Of a DNA stretch of 64,000 nt, positions 36,423 through 46,300 are shown in pieces; position 1 is the first letter of the stretch; each line of letters starts with the position of its first letter. This DNA comes from Saccharomycopsis malanga (Eukaryota; Ascomycota; Saccharomycetes; Ascoideales; Saccharomycopsidaceae). The notes below the pieces were generated by a model. It saw only the letters and a list, made by a program, of their open reading frames with translations. It ran no database searches and was not told where the DNA came from. The position numbers were made by a program, and so were the translations under genes. The stretch spans positions 2,108,001 through 2,172,000 of the forward strand of contig CP025322.1 in NCBI GenBank assembly GCA_004014935.1, read 5' to 3'.

Positions 36423-38771
36423 ATGGAGACATTTGACAATTGGAATGCAGAAGACGAAATAGATTTTCGCTTGTTTGATCTCACTAGCCACGAGAATATA
36501 GTGAATGGGACGTCCGAAGATACGTTTTCAAAAGGAGGAGGTGACGGTGTGATAGCGTCCCACAGCAACAACAACAGCAACAACAGCACCAATAACAACA
36601 ACAACACGCACCACAATGCACAACACAACAAGATAGGTGCTTTAAGCGACATTATAGGTGACGACACCCTCCAACATGCTAGCAGGCCCCCATCAACAAC
36701 TTCAAGTTATAAACGCCTCAATCCAGACGATCTCGACGCAGGACATAAAACCAAGAAAAGAGACGTAACGTCCCACAGACAAGCAAATAGTGCGTTTAGC
36801 AAAAAGGGATCTCATGCGGGACAGGGGCAGTACCCACGGTCATCATTTTACATTGGACTGTCCCTGATGTACGATAGCATTCTTATAGATCATATGCGGC
36901 TTAACGGCATTGACCAGGTGCAGCTCACGCCTTGCATTTCATTGCGTAAAGTAGACGCGCAGTCCCGTTTTCTCCTTCGGGAGGACTACACCGATGAGTT
37001 ATACAATCAATCTGCAAAAGATTTGGATGATATTGAAAGTATAGTAAGACCCTATGGGCCTATTTTGGTAGATATGTACTTCAAGTTTATACATCCGTTT
37101 TATCCAATCTTGCATAAGAAAGTGTTCCTAGAAAAGTACGAAAGGGGGTTTAAAGAAGTTAGTGCGCCGTTGCTAAGTGCAGTCTATCTTATACTGATGG
37201 AACTATGGGAAAACGAGGCAAAGCTTATTGGGCGACAGAAGCCTGATGCAGGGTCCTTGTATGCAATAGCCAAAAAGACGTTTCTAGACGTTTTGGAACG
37301 TCCCAAACTTACTGCGGTACAGGCGGGACTTTTACTTCTTCAATGCAACAAGCATGTCCCATGCAGCGAAAATGGGACATCACGCAAGTGGGTCTTATGC
37401 TCACAGGTGGTGTCCCTAATTGAGGAATTAGGACTTGGCGTGGATTGTGGGACATGGAAACTTCCTAAATGGGAAAAAGGATTGCGTCGTCGTTTAGCTT
37501 GGGCTGCATTTTTCCAAGATAAATGGATATCTTTAGTGGAATCACGTCCGTCCCATTTGATTCCTGGCATAAATTGGCTTATCAATGATCTTACTGATGA
37601 TGACTTTTTAGAATCCAACAGTGCATTGCAACCTGCACGCACCTCCCCTGCGTCCTCAGTGCATTCTATGATGCATGACGATAACAAGAATGATATTGGC
37701 AAGCATTTCTTTATGCAGCTTAGCAAGTTGGCCAAACTTGTTTCTGAAATCCTAACATGTTTTTATTCATTGTCTGCAACACGAAACCCTAACAATATTG
37801 AAAAAGTATTAGATTATGCAAAACCATTACAATTAAAATTACGAGGTTGGCATGCTGCTCTTCCTTTCAACTTGTTAAATCCTCCTGATGTTAGGTCCCT
37901 GCATCTGCCTGCAGACGCACACCCCCCATTGATACAGGCGTCGCACAGGGCTCCTAACCTGAGCTCTTATCTCAAGCTTGCGTATTTTATAGCTGAGATT
38001 ACCTTACATCGAAAGATTATTACCACGTTGACCAATGATGAGCCCAAAGAGCTTATTGAAGTGTGTCGAACTGCAGCCAAGACGCGAGTAGCTGCAGCCA
38101 TAGACTTTATCTCGCAGTTGAAGCCTGAAAATATACACTCGTTTTGGTATTCCACCGCGAGCTCCGACTTCACCATTATAGGCACGTTCGCTATGATCCT
38201 CTACGTTACGAGCTCCGACCCCCTGGAAAAGGCGTATTACAAGGACCAACTTTTCAACTTTCGCTGGTGTCTTAAGATTATTTCTAAGAATTTTTTCCAT
38301 GCCTGGCAGGCTTTGAAGCAGTTTGACTCGATATATCTCCAAATCCCGGAATTACTAAGCGATTCTCCAAATAACAAACCCCAGCCAGTTGAGAACGAGG
38401 TTACCCGGCAACCGCCCCCACCTATGCAGGCTATGATTCAGCCTGTGCCGTCTGTGAACATGAATTACCCCCCATTTCCGCTAGGGCCGCCGCCCCAGCA
38501 GCTTGGGTTTCCCAGCCAATTTAGCCCGTATCCAATGGTACAAAGTCCCTGGGGGCCTTTGCCGCCCCAGGGGGAAATTCTCCATTCTCCTTTGACCACT
38601 ACAAATCTGCATTTCCCCCACCACCACATTCCGCCTCCAATTTCCCACCAAATGTTCCATCCACACGTCCCTCCAGCCCCTGCGGAACTGGCCGGAAGCC
38701 CCAAAGATGGTGAGAATACAGATTATTTTCCTCCCCATCGTTCCAAGGATGCAGAAAGCAAAAAGGATTAA
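36423..38771 (+). CDS. DAL81/UGA35-like transcription regulator lacking the zinc cluster
   Basis: 782 residues. The fungal-specific transcription factor domain is clear: SSFYIGLSLMYDSILIDHM (about 141-159), YGPILVDMYFKFIHPFYPILHKKVFLEKYERGF (about 212-244), SAPLLSAVYLILMELW, RRLAWAAFFQDKWISL, YLKLAYFIAEITLHRKI and FNFRWCLKIISKNF. These resemble Dal81 of Saccharomyces and TamA of Aspergillus, co-activators of nitrogen catabolite and amino-acid-responsive genes. Family members normally carry a Zn2Cys6 cluster before this domain. Here the first 140 residues hold Asn-rich runs and basic KTKKRD but no CxxC pattern, and the sequence upstream offers no exon that could supply one. In Saccharomyces the Dal81 zinc cluster is known to be dispensable. 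The C-terminus (about 640-782) is rich in Pro and His. The orthology call is from memory and moderately sure. Confidence 0.72.
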   Translation: METFDNWNAEDEIDFRLFDLTSHENIVNGTSEDTFSKGGGDGVIASHSNNNSNNSTNNNNNTHHNAQHNKIGALSDIIGDDTLQHASRPPSTTSSYKRLNPDDLDAGHKTKKRDVTSHRQANSAFSKKGSHAGQGQYPRSSFYIGLSLMYDSILIDHMRLNGIDQVQLTPCISLRKVDAQSRFLLREDYTDELYNQSAKDLDDIESIVRPYGPILVDMYFKFIHPFYPILHKKVFLEKYERGFKEVSAPLLSAVYLILMELWENEAKLIGRQKPDAGSLYAIAKKTFLDVLERPKLTAVQAGLLLLQCNKHVPCSENGTSRKWVLCSQVVSLIEELGLGVDCGTWKLPKWEKGLRRRLAWAAFFQDKWISLVESRPSHLIPGINWLINDLTDDDFLESNSALQPARTSPASSVHSMMHDDNKNDIGKHFFMQLSKLAKLVSEILTCFYSLSATRNPNNIEKVLDYAKPLQLKLRGWHAALPFNLLNPPDVRSLHLPADAHPPLIQASHRAPNLSSYLKLAYFIAEITLHRKIITTLTNDEPKELIEVCRTAAKTRVAAAIDFISQLKPENIHSFWYSTASSDFTIIGTFAMILYVTSSDPLEKAYYKDQLFNFRWCLKIISKNFFHAWQALKQFDSIYLQIPELLSDSPNNKPQPVENEVTRQPPPPMQAMIQPVPSVNMNYPPFPLGPPPQQLGFPSQFSPYPMVQSPWGPLPPQGEILHSPLTTTNLHFPHHHIPPPISHQMFHPHVPPAPAELAGSPKDGENTDYFPPHRSKDAESKKD

Positions 38772-38777
38772 CTTTTT

Positions 38778-38940
38778 ATGTTTGTTTGTTTGTTTGTTTG
38801 TTTTTACTGTTTACTAAACTTGTTTCTTTGTTTTATTGATTTTTAAACTTGTTTGTTCGTTTTACTGATTTTTAAACTTGTTTGTTCGCTTTACTGATTT
38901 CTAAATTTGTTTGTTCGTTTTACTGATTTCTATGAAATGT
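38778..38940 (+). repeat. Tandem repeats after the DAL81-like stop codon
   Basis: A TTTG tetranucleotide run (38779-38803), then about four imperfect 32-34-bp units of the form AAACTTGTTTGTTCGTTTTA-CTGATTTYT. All lie within 170 bp of the stop. Confidence 0.85.
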
Positions 38941-39268
38941 ACTATAGTCCTAACGATGCTTTCTATTGTAAGAAGTGGAGAAATTTCTTAATGTAAAAGC
39001 ATTACAAAATGTATAAACTGAAATGGGAGCAAGTAATATAATGTTAGCCGGACATGGGGCCATTATAGTTTGGCTGACTTTACCGGTTTATGTATTTCGT
39101 GGCTCGTTGGAATACTATTTTCAAAACTATATCCAAGCAATGGACATAAAGGATGCAAAAGTATATATTACCTTCAAGCAGTTTTTCCGTAGACACGGTA
39201 AACTATCATTATCATTATCATTATAACTATTATTACACCATGAATCTATCTGTTTTGATTGAATTTTT

Positions 39269-39393
39269 ACTCTAATAATTATAAACAATATCTTATATTT
39301 CAAGCCCAATACATATCAGTTTCGTATATATGCGCTATGTCTAAGGGGCCTTGGTAAAACCCAGTGGGGAAAACCCAAACTCTAATAATTATA
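39269..39393 (-). mobile_element. Short SINE copy with 15-bp target-site duplication
   Basis: The perfect repeat ACTCTAATAATTATA at 39269-39283 and 39379-39393 brackets a 95-bp element. Read on the minus strand the element goes TTGGGTTTTCCCCACTGGG, TTTACCAAGGCCCCTTAGAC, GCGCATATATACGAAACTGA, TATGTATTGGGCTTGAAATA, TAAGATATTGTT. It starts at the same body position as the 6065-6168 copy. This is the strongest single piece of evidence for reverse-transcriptase-mediated insertion of the family. Confidence 0.92.
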
Positions 39394-39659
39394 GAAGTAT
39401 ATATTTGAGGCCTTGAGCTTTTATGATAAGTACTGAATGCAGTTTTTGTTAAATTTTAGAGGGGTGTTAGTTGAAAGTTGTATATATTTTGGGCTATTTT
39501 GGTTCGTATCTATGTGTTTCTCTCCCTTTAGTATTTGGTACAATCGTTATTTATTTTCCATTTGTTCTGTGGTGTTTTATTTACCATTACATTGATTATT
39601 CAAGTAAAAGGCTGTACAACCATTGAGACATACAAAGGATTTGTATACTATGTGTGAGT

Positions 39660-39920
39660 TTATTGTCTTTATAATTTAGTCCTATTTTAACAGTTTTTAT
39701 CCAGTCGTTTTTGATATTTCATCATCCAACCGTTTTTGACACTTTCAATATTTCATCATCCAGTCCTTTTAAATTTGACAATCAATTTTTTTTCAACAGT
39801 TATAACATCTCATAATCCAGTCCTTATTATTATTATAATCAACCCTTTTTTAATAATCATATCTCATAATCCAGTCCTTTTCATCACCTTTTATACATCA
39901 ATAGTCTTTTTTTCAAATGT
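39660..39920. repeat. Imperfect repeats at the 3' flank of the 217-aa membrane protein gene
   Basis: Recurring CATCATCCARYCSTTTTTGA and CTCATAATCCAGTCCTT blocks at about 39675, 39720, 39752, 39808 and 39862, 40-60 bp apart. They end about 100 bp from the stop codon at 40001 of the minus-strand gene. Confidence 0.65.
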
Positions 39921-40000
39921 TTACCATCAACACTTACAATATACACCATTTGTTTCATGGAAAACATATTATTTACACGTATATACTACAAACAAGGGCC

Positions 40001-40654
40001 TCATAAAAACTTTGTGACCATTCTTGTGCTGGCCACATCCTCCATTGCGCCTGGGGTGTCTTGGATCACGATTCTTTCTACTACTGGCTGAGGAATGGTT
40101 TCCTGGGCGTCCAAAGAATTACTATCTGGTATAACGTGATTTGTCTGTTGATCAGTTATGGATTCGTTGAACAATTTTCCTAGACTTTCGTTGAGTTTCG
40201 TTTCATCCTCTTCAACACTGGACTCGTTATGTAGTTTTTCCAATGCTTGGTAATCTTTATTTTTCAAATATTCGTAATTTTTGAATATTCTATCAACATG
40301 TACAAGTTGGTCGTCAACATTTACCAACTCTCCTTTAAGCAACTTTTCCTCGCATTTTTTCAACACACTGATCTTCTGGTTATACCGTGATTCCATCTCA
40401 GCAGTTTCTTTTTTGATACTAATGATATTCAACACTTGAGACCCAAAAAAGACTATTAATATTATTGAGTACACCATGGGGGTCTTTAACGAAAGCTTCT
40501 GTTTGGTGGCAGGATTTGCTGTGAACATGTTAGCAGCAAGTTTCGAATTGGCTGTATTGAATAGTCTAACATTCTGTCTTGAATTGATTGTAACAGTTTG
40601 CTTGGTAGTGACAGCTTTCTTGACTGTATTGTACAATCTAACAGTTTGCATCAT
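40001..40654 (-). CDS. Single-pass membrane protein with coiled coil, INA22/DUF5321-like
   Basis: 217 residues from the ATG at 40654 (MMQTVRLYNTVKK); the frame reaches a TTG three codons earlier. The N-terminus is basic, Thr/Asn-rich and free of acidic residues for about 50 residues, as in a mitochondrial presequence, and holds a small internal echo (TVRLYNT, NVRLFNT). One hydrophobic helix follows (about 60-80, YSIILIVFFGSQVLNIISI), then a charged coiled coil (ETAEMESRYNQKISVLKKCEEKLLKGE) and an acidic tail. Helix ending GSQ.LN then KISLLK..E.L.KGE is the pattern I associate with fungal DUF5321 and yeast Ina22, a matrix-facing assembly factor for the peripheral stalk of ATP synthase. That identification is tentative. 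Divergent from SEC11, with 203 bp between starts. Confidence 0.6.
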   Translation of the reverse strand: MMQTVRLYNTVKKAVTTKQTVTINSRQNVRLFNTANSKLAANMFTANPATKQKLSLKTPMVYSIILIVFFGSQVLNIISIKKETAEMESRYNQKISVLKKCEEKLLKGELVNVDDQLVHVDRIFKNYEYLKNKDYQALEKLHNESSVEEDETKLNESLGKLFNESITDQQTNHVIPDSNSLDAQETIPQPVVERIVIQDTPGAMEDVASTRMVTKFL

Positions 40655-40857
40655 GTTGCCCAAAGGTTCCTCTATAACATGTCTTTTCCATTATATATAA
40701 AGACTGATTTATTCCATCTGGGCGGACTGGCCTATTTTTCCTCAATTGTCTAACCATTTGGGCCACACGCACACGTATTGAAATCTGAAAAATGACGATA
40801 TTACCAAACGATTCATGACGAAACCACATTGACTCGACCATTTTCCAACAACCAAAG

Positions 40858-41445
40858 ATGCTTCATCCACGCCAAATACGTCAACAGGTACACCAAGGGC
40901 TCAACTTTGGGCTTGTCCTTGCTGGCGCCTTTATGTTTTGGAAACTTTTGACCATTATAACCTCCAGCGAGTCGCCAATAGTGGTGGTTCTTTCTGGATC
41001 GATGGAACCTGCTTTCCAAAGAGGCGATGTGTTGTTCTTGTACAACAGAAACAATTTCGCCAATGTAGGAGACGTTGTGGTTTACCAGGTAAAAGACAAA
41101 ACCATCCCAATAGTTCATCGTGTGATGAACGAGCATCATGTAGTTTACAAGCTGTCTTCTGAAACACACGGCAACAAAAAGGCTCAACAAAAGAGCCCTC
41201 TACTCCATAGATCAACCGGAAAACAACTACTTCTCACCAAGGGTGATAACAATCCTGTCAATGATCTCGGTCTATACCATAAAGGCCAGGTCTATTTGAA
41301 TAGAGACGACGACATTTTGGGCGTTGTTAAAGGTTACATTCCATTGGTAGGTTATATAACAATTCTTATTACTGAAAAGGAATATTTGAAATACGCCATG
41401 ATCGCCATTATGGGCATATCTGCTATATTGTCCAATGAGGACTGA
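40858..41445 (+). CDS. SEC11: Signal peptidase catalytic subunit Sec11
   Basis: 195 residues. Type I signal peptidase of the endoplasmic reticulum, the catalytic subunit of the signal peptidase complex. An N-terminal membrane anchor (about 13-36) is followed by [19 protein letters not shown] with nucleophile Ser48, then PIVHRV with His87, and KGDNNPVND with Asp130 and Asp136, then [11 protein letters not shown]. The Ser-His-Asp arrangement is the eukaryotic (ER) type, not Ser-Lys. A C-terminal hydrophobic stretch ends at ILSNED. Between His87 and the KGDNN motif there are about 20 more residues than in Saccharomyces Sec11 (167 aa), rich in Lys, His and Ser. The ATG at 40858 is the first in frame. 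Confidence 0.96.
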   Translation: MLHPRQIRQQVHQGLNFGLVLAGAFMFWKLLTIITSSESPIVVVLSGSMEPAFQRGDVLFLYNRNNFANVGDVVVYQVKDKTIPIVHRVMNEHHVVYKLSSETHGNKKAQQKSPLLHRSTGKQLLLTKGDNNPVNDLGLYHKGQVYLNRDDDILGVVKGYIPLVGYITILITEKEYLKYAMIAIMGISAILSNED

Positions 41446-41876
41446 TCAACTGTCGTGCTGATATCCGCTGGATTTGCAATAAATGTTTGTTTTGTTTTTA
41501 TTTAGCCTAACAAATCTTAAAAAAGGCTTTGCCGTGTAGAAATTGTTCAATAGCAGTTAATATTCGATTTTATTATTAGTTTTTATGATTTTTTTGCATG
41601 GGTTTACCGTGTAGCATTCAATAACACTCAAAATTGAATAGTTTTATCATTTTTTATCATTTTGTTTTCTTTTCTACGGAGCTGACAGATTTTCCATTTA
41701 GAAATCAATTTTTGGTAGTTCAGCTCCTTTTCCAATCTCTACATTTCAATATTTAGAATACTCTTCCCACATGGGAGATTTACAACTAATTGGCTGTACA
41801 ATAGAAGACAACTTAGTACTACAATGTATTCAAATAGTAAAAAGGTGATTATACACCTGTATATTCCTGTGTAATC
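41446..41876. other. Convergent spacer SEC11 / ARC19
   Basis: 3' flanks of two convergent genes. A near-repeat of CCGTGTAG...TTCAATA occurs at about 41531-41551 and 41609-41624. Nothing else recognised. Confidence 0.5.
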
Positions 41877-42628
41877 TCAATCAAATGGAGTCAAGTATGC
41901 TTCGGCAACAAATCTGGCCCTAGCATTCAAAAACAACTTCATTTCACTAATTTCCTTATCAACGTCCTCCATAAACTCGATGATAAAATCAACCAACTTT
42001 GCCTTGAGCAACTGGTCAGTGTGGAAATTGGTGATCAAGAAACTTAAATCGTAGCCTGCTATTGGAGCTCTTCTCAATATGAAGAACTGCTCGGCTCTAG
42101 CAGTTAAGAATCTGGTAAACTTGTGTACTAATATATGTTCGATTTCATCCGCTTGTTTGATTTTTATTGACACTCTTACGGAATTGATGGAAGACTCAAC
42201 CAACACCTTTTCATTCTCATTTCTTGATATTACTACTGGATTCAAGAGCACCTCGGGGGTCTTTTGTGCTTCTATTTCGGGGTCGTTGTGTCTCTCGGCC
42301 ACTTGGGATGCAAAATCCTCCAATGATATGGCCGCTGTCAACGAGTATCTGACTGCCGTTAAGTATGGTTTCAACGATTGAGACTATCTACGCCTGTTTC
42401 TTCTTCTGTTGTCTTCGCCATAGGTCAGTATTGGCTGGCTGCCGCTTGCTCACACTAAAAATGGCTTGACAGCATCAGAAAGTGATGGCGTGTTATGTTA
42501 GTATTTCATCGTTTCTTTAGATTGGCAAACCGCCAAATAAACCCTTTTCAACAATCACCGGTTATTCCTATGCTAATACAAAAGTAAACCTTCTCAATCA
42601 CTGGTTTCTCCTCTAAGAAACTTACCAT
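41877..42628 (-). CDS. ARC19: Arp2/3 complex subunit ARPC4 (Arc19), spliced
   Basis: CDS is complement(join(41877..42383, 42626..42628)), 169 residues beginning [16 protein letters not shown]. Arc19 is a core subunit of the actin-nucleating Arp2/3 complex at cortical patches. The uninterrupted part (VNSVR-type [78 protein letters not shown]) is close to Saccharomyces Arc19 throughout (171 aa). The main frame has no ATG at its start: upstream it reads SQS and then a stop. An ATG followed directly by GTAAGT at 42628-42620, a TACTAAC and a TAG acceptor restore the expected MSQSL start, so exon 1 is the start codon alone. Confidence 0.93.
42384..42625 (-). other. ARC19: Intron of ARC19 (242 nt)
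   Basis: 5' splice site GTAAGT (complement of 42620-42625), yeast-consensus branch sequence TACTAAC (complement of 42497-42503) and a second candidate, TACTGAC (complement of 42424-42430), 40 nt from the TAG acceptor (complement of 42384-42386). The acceptor is chosen because it alone gives [17 protein letters not shown] lies closer to TACTAAC but would put stops in frame. The intron interrupts the gene directly after the start codon. Confidence 0.85.
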
Positions 42629-42749
42629 TGCTATTAATATCGTGAAATAATCAGTATAGTCCTCGCTATATGTTCATCTCATTGGTCGCCAAACGCTCTT
42701 TTGAGCGCTCAACGTAAATAGGAGATAATCGTGATTAGGTAATCCGTAT

Positions 42750-43095
42750 ACAAACTAAATGTTTGTATTGGAATGTCTTAAATGTGAAATTGAATGTTGT
42801 GAATAATTTGAATGTATTAAATATATTGAATATGAAATTGAATGGTGTGAATATCTCGAATGTATTAAATGTGTGATTAAATGTTGAGAATAATTTGAAA
42901 GTATTAAATGTGAAATTAAACTGTGTCAATGATTTGAATGTATTAAATGTGTATTAAATGTGTATTAAATGTGTATTAAATGTGAAATTTAATTGTGTCA
43001 ATAATTTGAATGTATTAAATATGAAATCGAATGTTGTAAATAATTTGAATGTATTAAATGTGAAAACAAGTGTTGAGAATATCTTGAATGTACAT
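42750..43095. repeat. AT-rich minisatellite at the CSF1 3' flank
   Basis: Seven to eight imperfect 38-45-bp units built from AATTTGAATGTATTAAATGT, GAAATTGAATGTTGTGAATA and variants, with a local run of TGTATTAAA 10-mers (42940-42980). It ends about 300 bp before the CSF1 stop codon (gene on minus strand). A SINE 3'-end trace, TATGTACTGGCTTGAAAAAT, follows at about 43106. Confidence 0.85.
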
Positions 43096-43388
43096 ACGTA
43101 ACTGCTATGTACTGGCTTGAAAAATTATAAATGTTTAATAAATATTTAACTTGGCAATATATATAATATATAATGAAGAGTGCATATAATCAATTAGATG
43201 TCAATTACAAGGTTGTACATCATTTTTGGTTTCTTGCTTTCGCTGATTTTTTGTTTTGTTTGTTTTTGCCATTATTTTTCTTCTGTTTCTTGGTTATTTT
43301 GTCAACCTTGGGCTTTTATTTGCACTACTTTTGCTAATAGCATTACAACAACTAACCAAAATAATTCCATCTATATTATACCGTACTC

Positions 43389-46300
43389 TCAGGCTTTACC
43401 CAAGACAGCATTATACTGTTTTTCGACGTTTTTGACAAACTGTTCCAAAGGCAAGATGATAAAGTGGTGTGTCAAGGCAGGAAAGTTTTTTCTGTGGAGG
43501 CCAAACCATTCCAACGGAGGAGTGACATCGCCCAATTCCTTCAATCTCGGCGGCTCTATTATCGGCGGCTCTATGGCGATATACAGATATTCTCTGTCTT
43601 GTTCTGCCTGTTCAAACTTTTCACGTATTCTTAGGGACTCCAATGTTTTTTCTGTTTTTTGTAAAGAGCTGTCAGTGTTTGTTTTGTAATTGATCACTTT
43701 ATTCTTAGCAATACGAGCAGACAAGGCTTTATCATGGGATTCGTACATTGCTTTAATGACGCCCACAGAGCCCAAGTTCCACCGTATGTCCACTTTTCCC
43801 CCAAAGCTGCTATTGAAAGAGTAGCGCACCACCTTGCTGTCTTTGAGCTGCCACGTTTGCATAGAGATGGAAATCAAGGGCAACACAAAGATGGTGCCTC
43901 CAGACGCTTTTGAGGCGTGTTTGATGTAGTTGTCGAGGTTGGAGGAGTTGATTATTTTGCCATTGAAACTGGTGCCGAGTTTTGACAATGCAACGTCCAA
44001 ATTGTTCCACTGGAGAAACAAATTGGATGAGATTTCATTGTTGTTCAATCTCCGGATGTATTTAGCGCTGATCTTTCCAGAACGTATGACCAACACATCG
44101 GTGTCTGTTAGAGAACTGGGATAAACCTGGAATAAAAGCTGGTCTATAGAGACGCCAACTTGTGTTTTCAAATTGGTAAAGCGCTCCAAAATACTGTAAT
44201 CTTTCTTGTTCTTGCCTTGCTGGAGTCCTAGACTGCCCCCGTCTCTGAGAACCTCTGTGTATGACGACTTGTTATCAGCTCTAATACGCATAAAGGCGTT
44301 GACTATATCCATGAAGCTCGACGCGGCCAAACAGGTGGAGTAAATATTGATGCCTCTCAAATTGGCTGTTCCAAACAAGCGATCGATCTGGGCTTCGTCA
44401 TGGTCTTTCTGGTTGAACAAGCTGAGATACAACTCGTCCACATTGAAGACAAAGAACGTGTGGAAATCAAAGCCTACAATCATCTCAAAAGTGGCCACGC
44501 CTCCGGACAAGAACACAAGAGGAATCTCATAAAACGATTCTTCGTGTGCCCATTTGATAACCGAGTTCAAACTCACATTACGCACTGCCACCTCGCCAGC
44601 CAATCTGCCTACACATTCTAGAACTATGGTGTTGATTCCTAGAGTCAAGTTCTGCTCCCAGTCAGAACTCTTGGCTTGTGCTACCCAGAATCGGTCGAGA
44701 TTCAACGTGGCAACTCCTAGGGACTGGCCGAGATCCACTTTCAAGCTCACGTCGGACACTACAAAGTTGAAATTCCAAGGGTACGCATTGGTGGTCGATA
44801 CTTGCTGCACTCTCTCAGCAAAGTTTTTACTCTTTGGCTTGGGCGACCCTTTGATTTCGGACCCTACAACAATGTTAGGCACCTTGAGATCAAACGGATT
44901 CTGTGTTTTGTTCTGCGGTAGCCAAATGTCTTTGAACACCGTGAGATCCTGCAATTGTATAGTTTTTATGAACGATTTCACCTTGGCCATTTCTCCCGAA
45001 GTATATATTTTGACCCTGTCATTTTCCTGCTGGATCATGCCATTTACCAACACTTTTCCCACGGAAACAGACCCACTGTCCTCCCTGGAATACGCGTGTT
45101 GCAAGTTAACCTTGGTTTCTCCGATGAAAAGCGTGCCTGTAATTAACTTGTCCACGTCTTCCACCGTGCCCAAGTGCAACTTGATGCCGTTTGTCGATAC
45201 CACTGCGTTAATTTTTGCACTTGGAGCACAGCTGAGTGTCAAACTCTGCGACTGGATATTGATCAATCCACTGAAATCAATATTCTTTAACAATGAAACA
45301 AAATCTATGGACTTGTCGTTTGGCACGTTGTTTCCATCTTCTACAGCACTTGTCTCTTCTTTGCTGCCTGCCAAAGCTTCCTCTTTTAGTAGCGAGTTGA
45401 CAACATTCCAAAGATCAACAAGCACAGGAACACAGTTGGAGTCTAACACATTGTCCGACGCAAACGTGGTCATTTCACAGCGTACCAAATGTTCCACTGG
45501 CCCAACAATTTTCTTATAGCCCAATGAGATCTCCATTGCTGGTGAATGAAGCAGAAGAAACGAGTTTTCCAAAGTGGAGTTTTCTATTCTCACCGACGCT
45601 CCAGCAAAGCTTACCACACAGTTGAGAGACGTGAATATCGAGCTCAATGATTCCATGTAGCCTGGCTCTTCTGTGGCAGGATTGGCGCGTGCAATTTTGG
45701 GTACCAATTCGCCTTTCAACTTTTGAGCAGTCACTATAGACTTTATAAATTTGTCAGTGCCTCTGATATGCTCCGACACCAACTGGACATCAAGCACTTC
45801 GCCGGTGACTCTGACGTTCAAACATCTGTTGCTTTTGCCCAGCTTGATGATCGAATATATCAACTGAACATTGGGCAACAAGGCTCTCTGTTTTTTGTTG
45901 GATTGCTGGTAAAACTCCTGATACGTGCTGCCCTTGGACGTGGAACAATATCCATCCACTATTGTGAGCTTACCAAATGTCTCCTCGCTGATGATGTACA
46001 CTCTCTCACAGCCTAGGATGAGTCCTTCCTGCTCAGCATTGCCATATAGCCATCCAAAATAGAAGTTGTAAGACAATATGTGGATGGCAAAGCTGCTGAA
46101 TAAAGACGTCTTTTCGGCCTTGGCTGCGCTTGTCTTAGTGCTGAAGAACTTTTCTTTCAACATGGTGAAGCGGGCAGCAAGCTCCATCAACTTTACCAAC
46201 GTGTAGGGGTTCAAGGAGAAAAAGAAGTACTCCGAGGTGATCTCAATGGCCCGTTTGGTGTTCTTGGGGTCTTTTGGACGGCCTAGTTTCATATCCAAGT

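Noticed and set aside
39023-39226. 67-codon ATG frame after the DAL81-like gene (plus strand)
   Set aside because: Has a hydrophobic stretch (GAIIVWLTLPVYVF) but ends in a simple repeat (SLSLSL) and resembles no family I know. Too weak to call.
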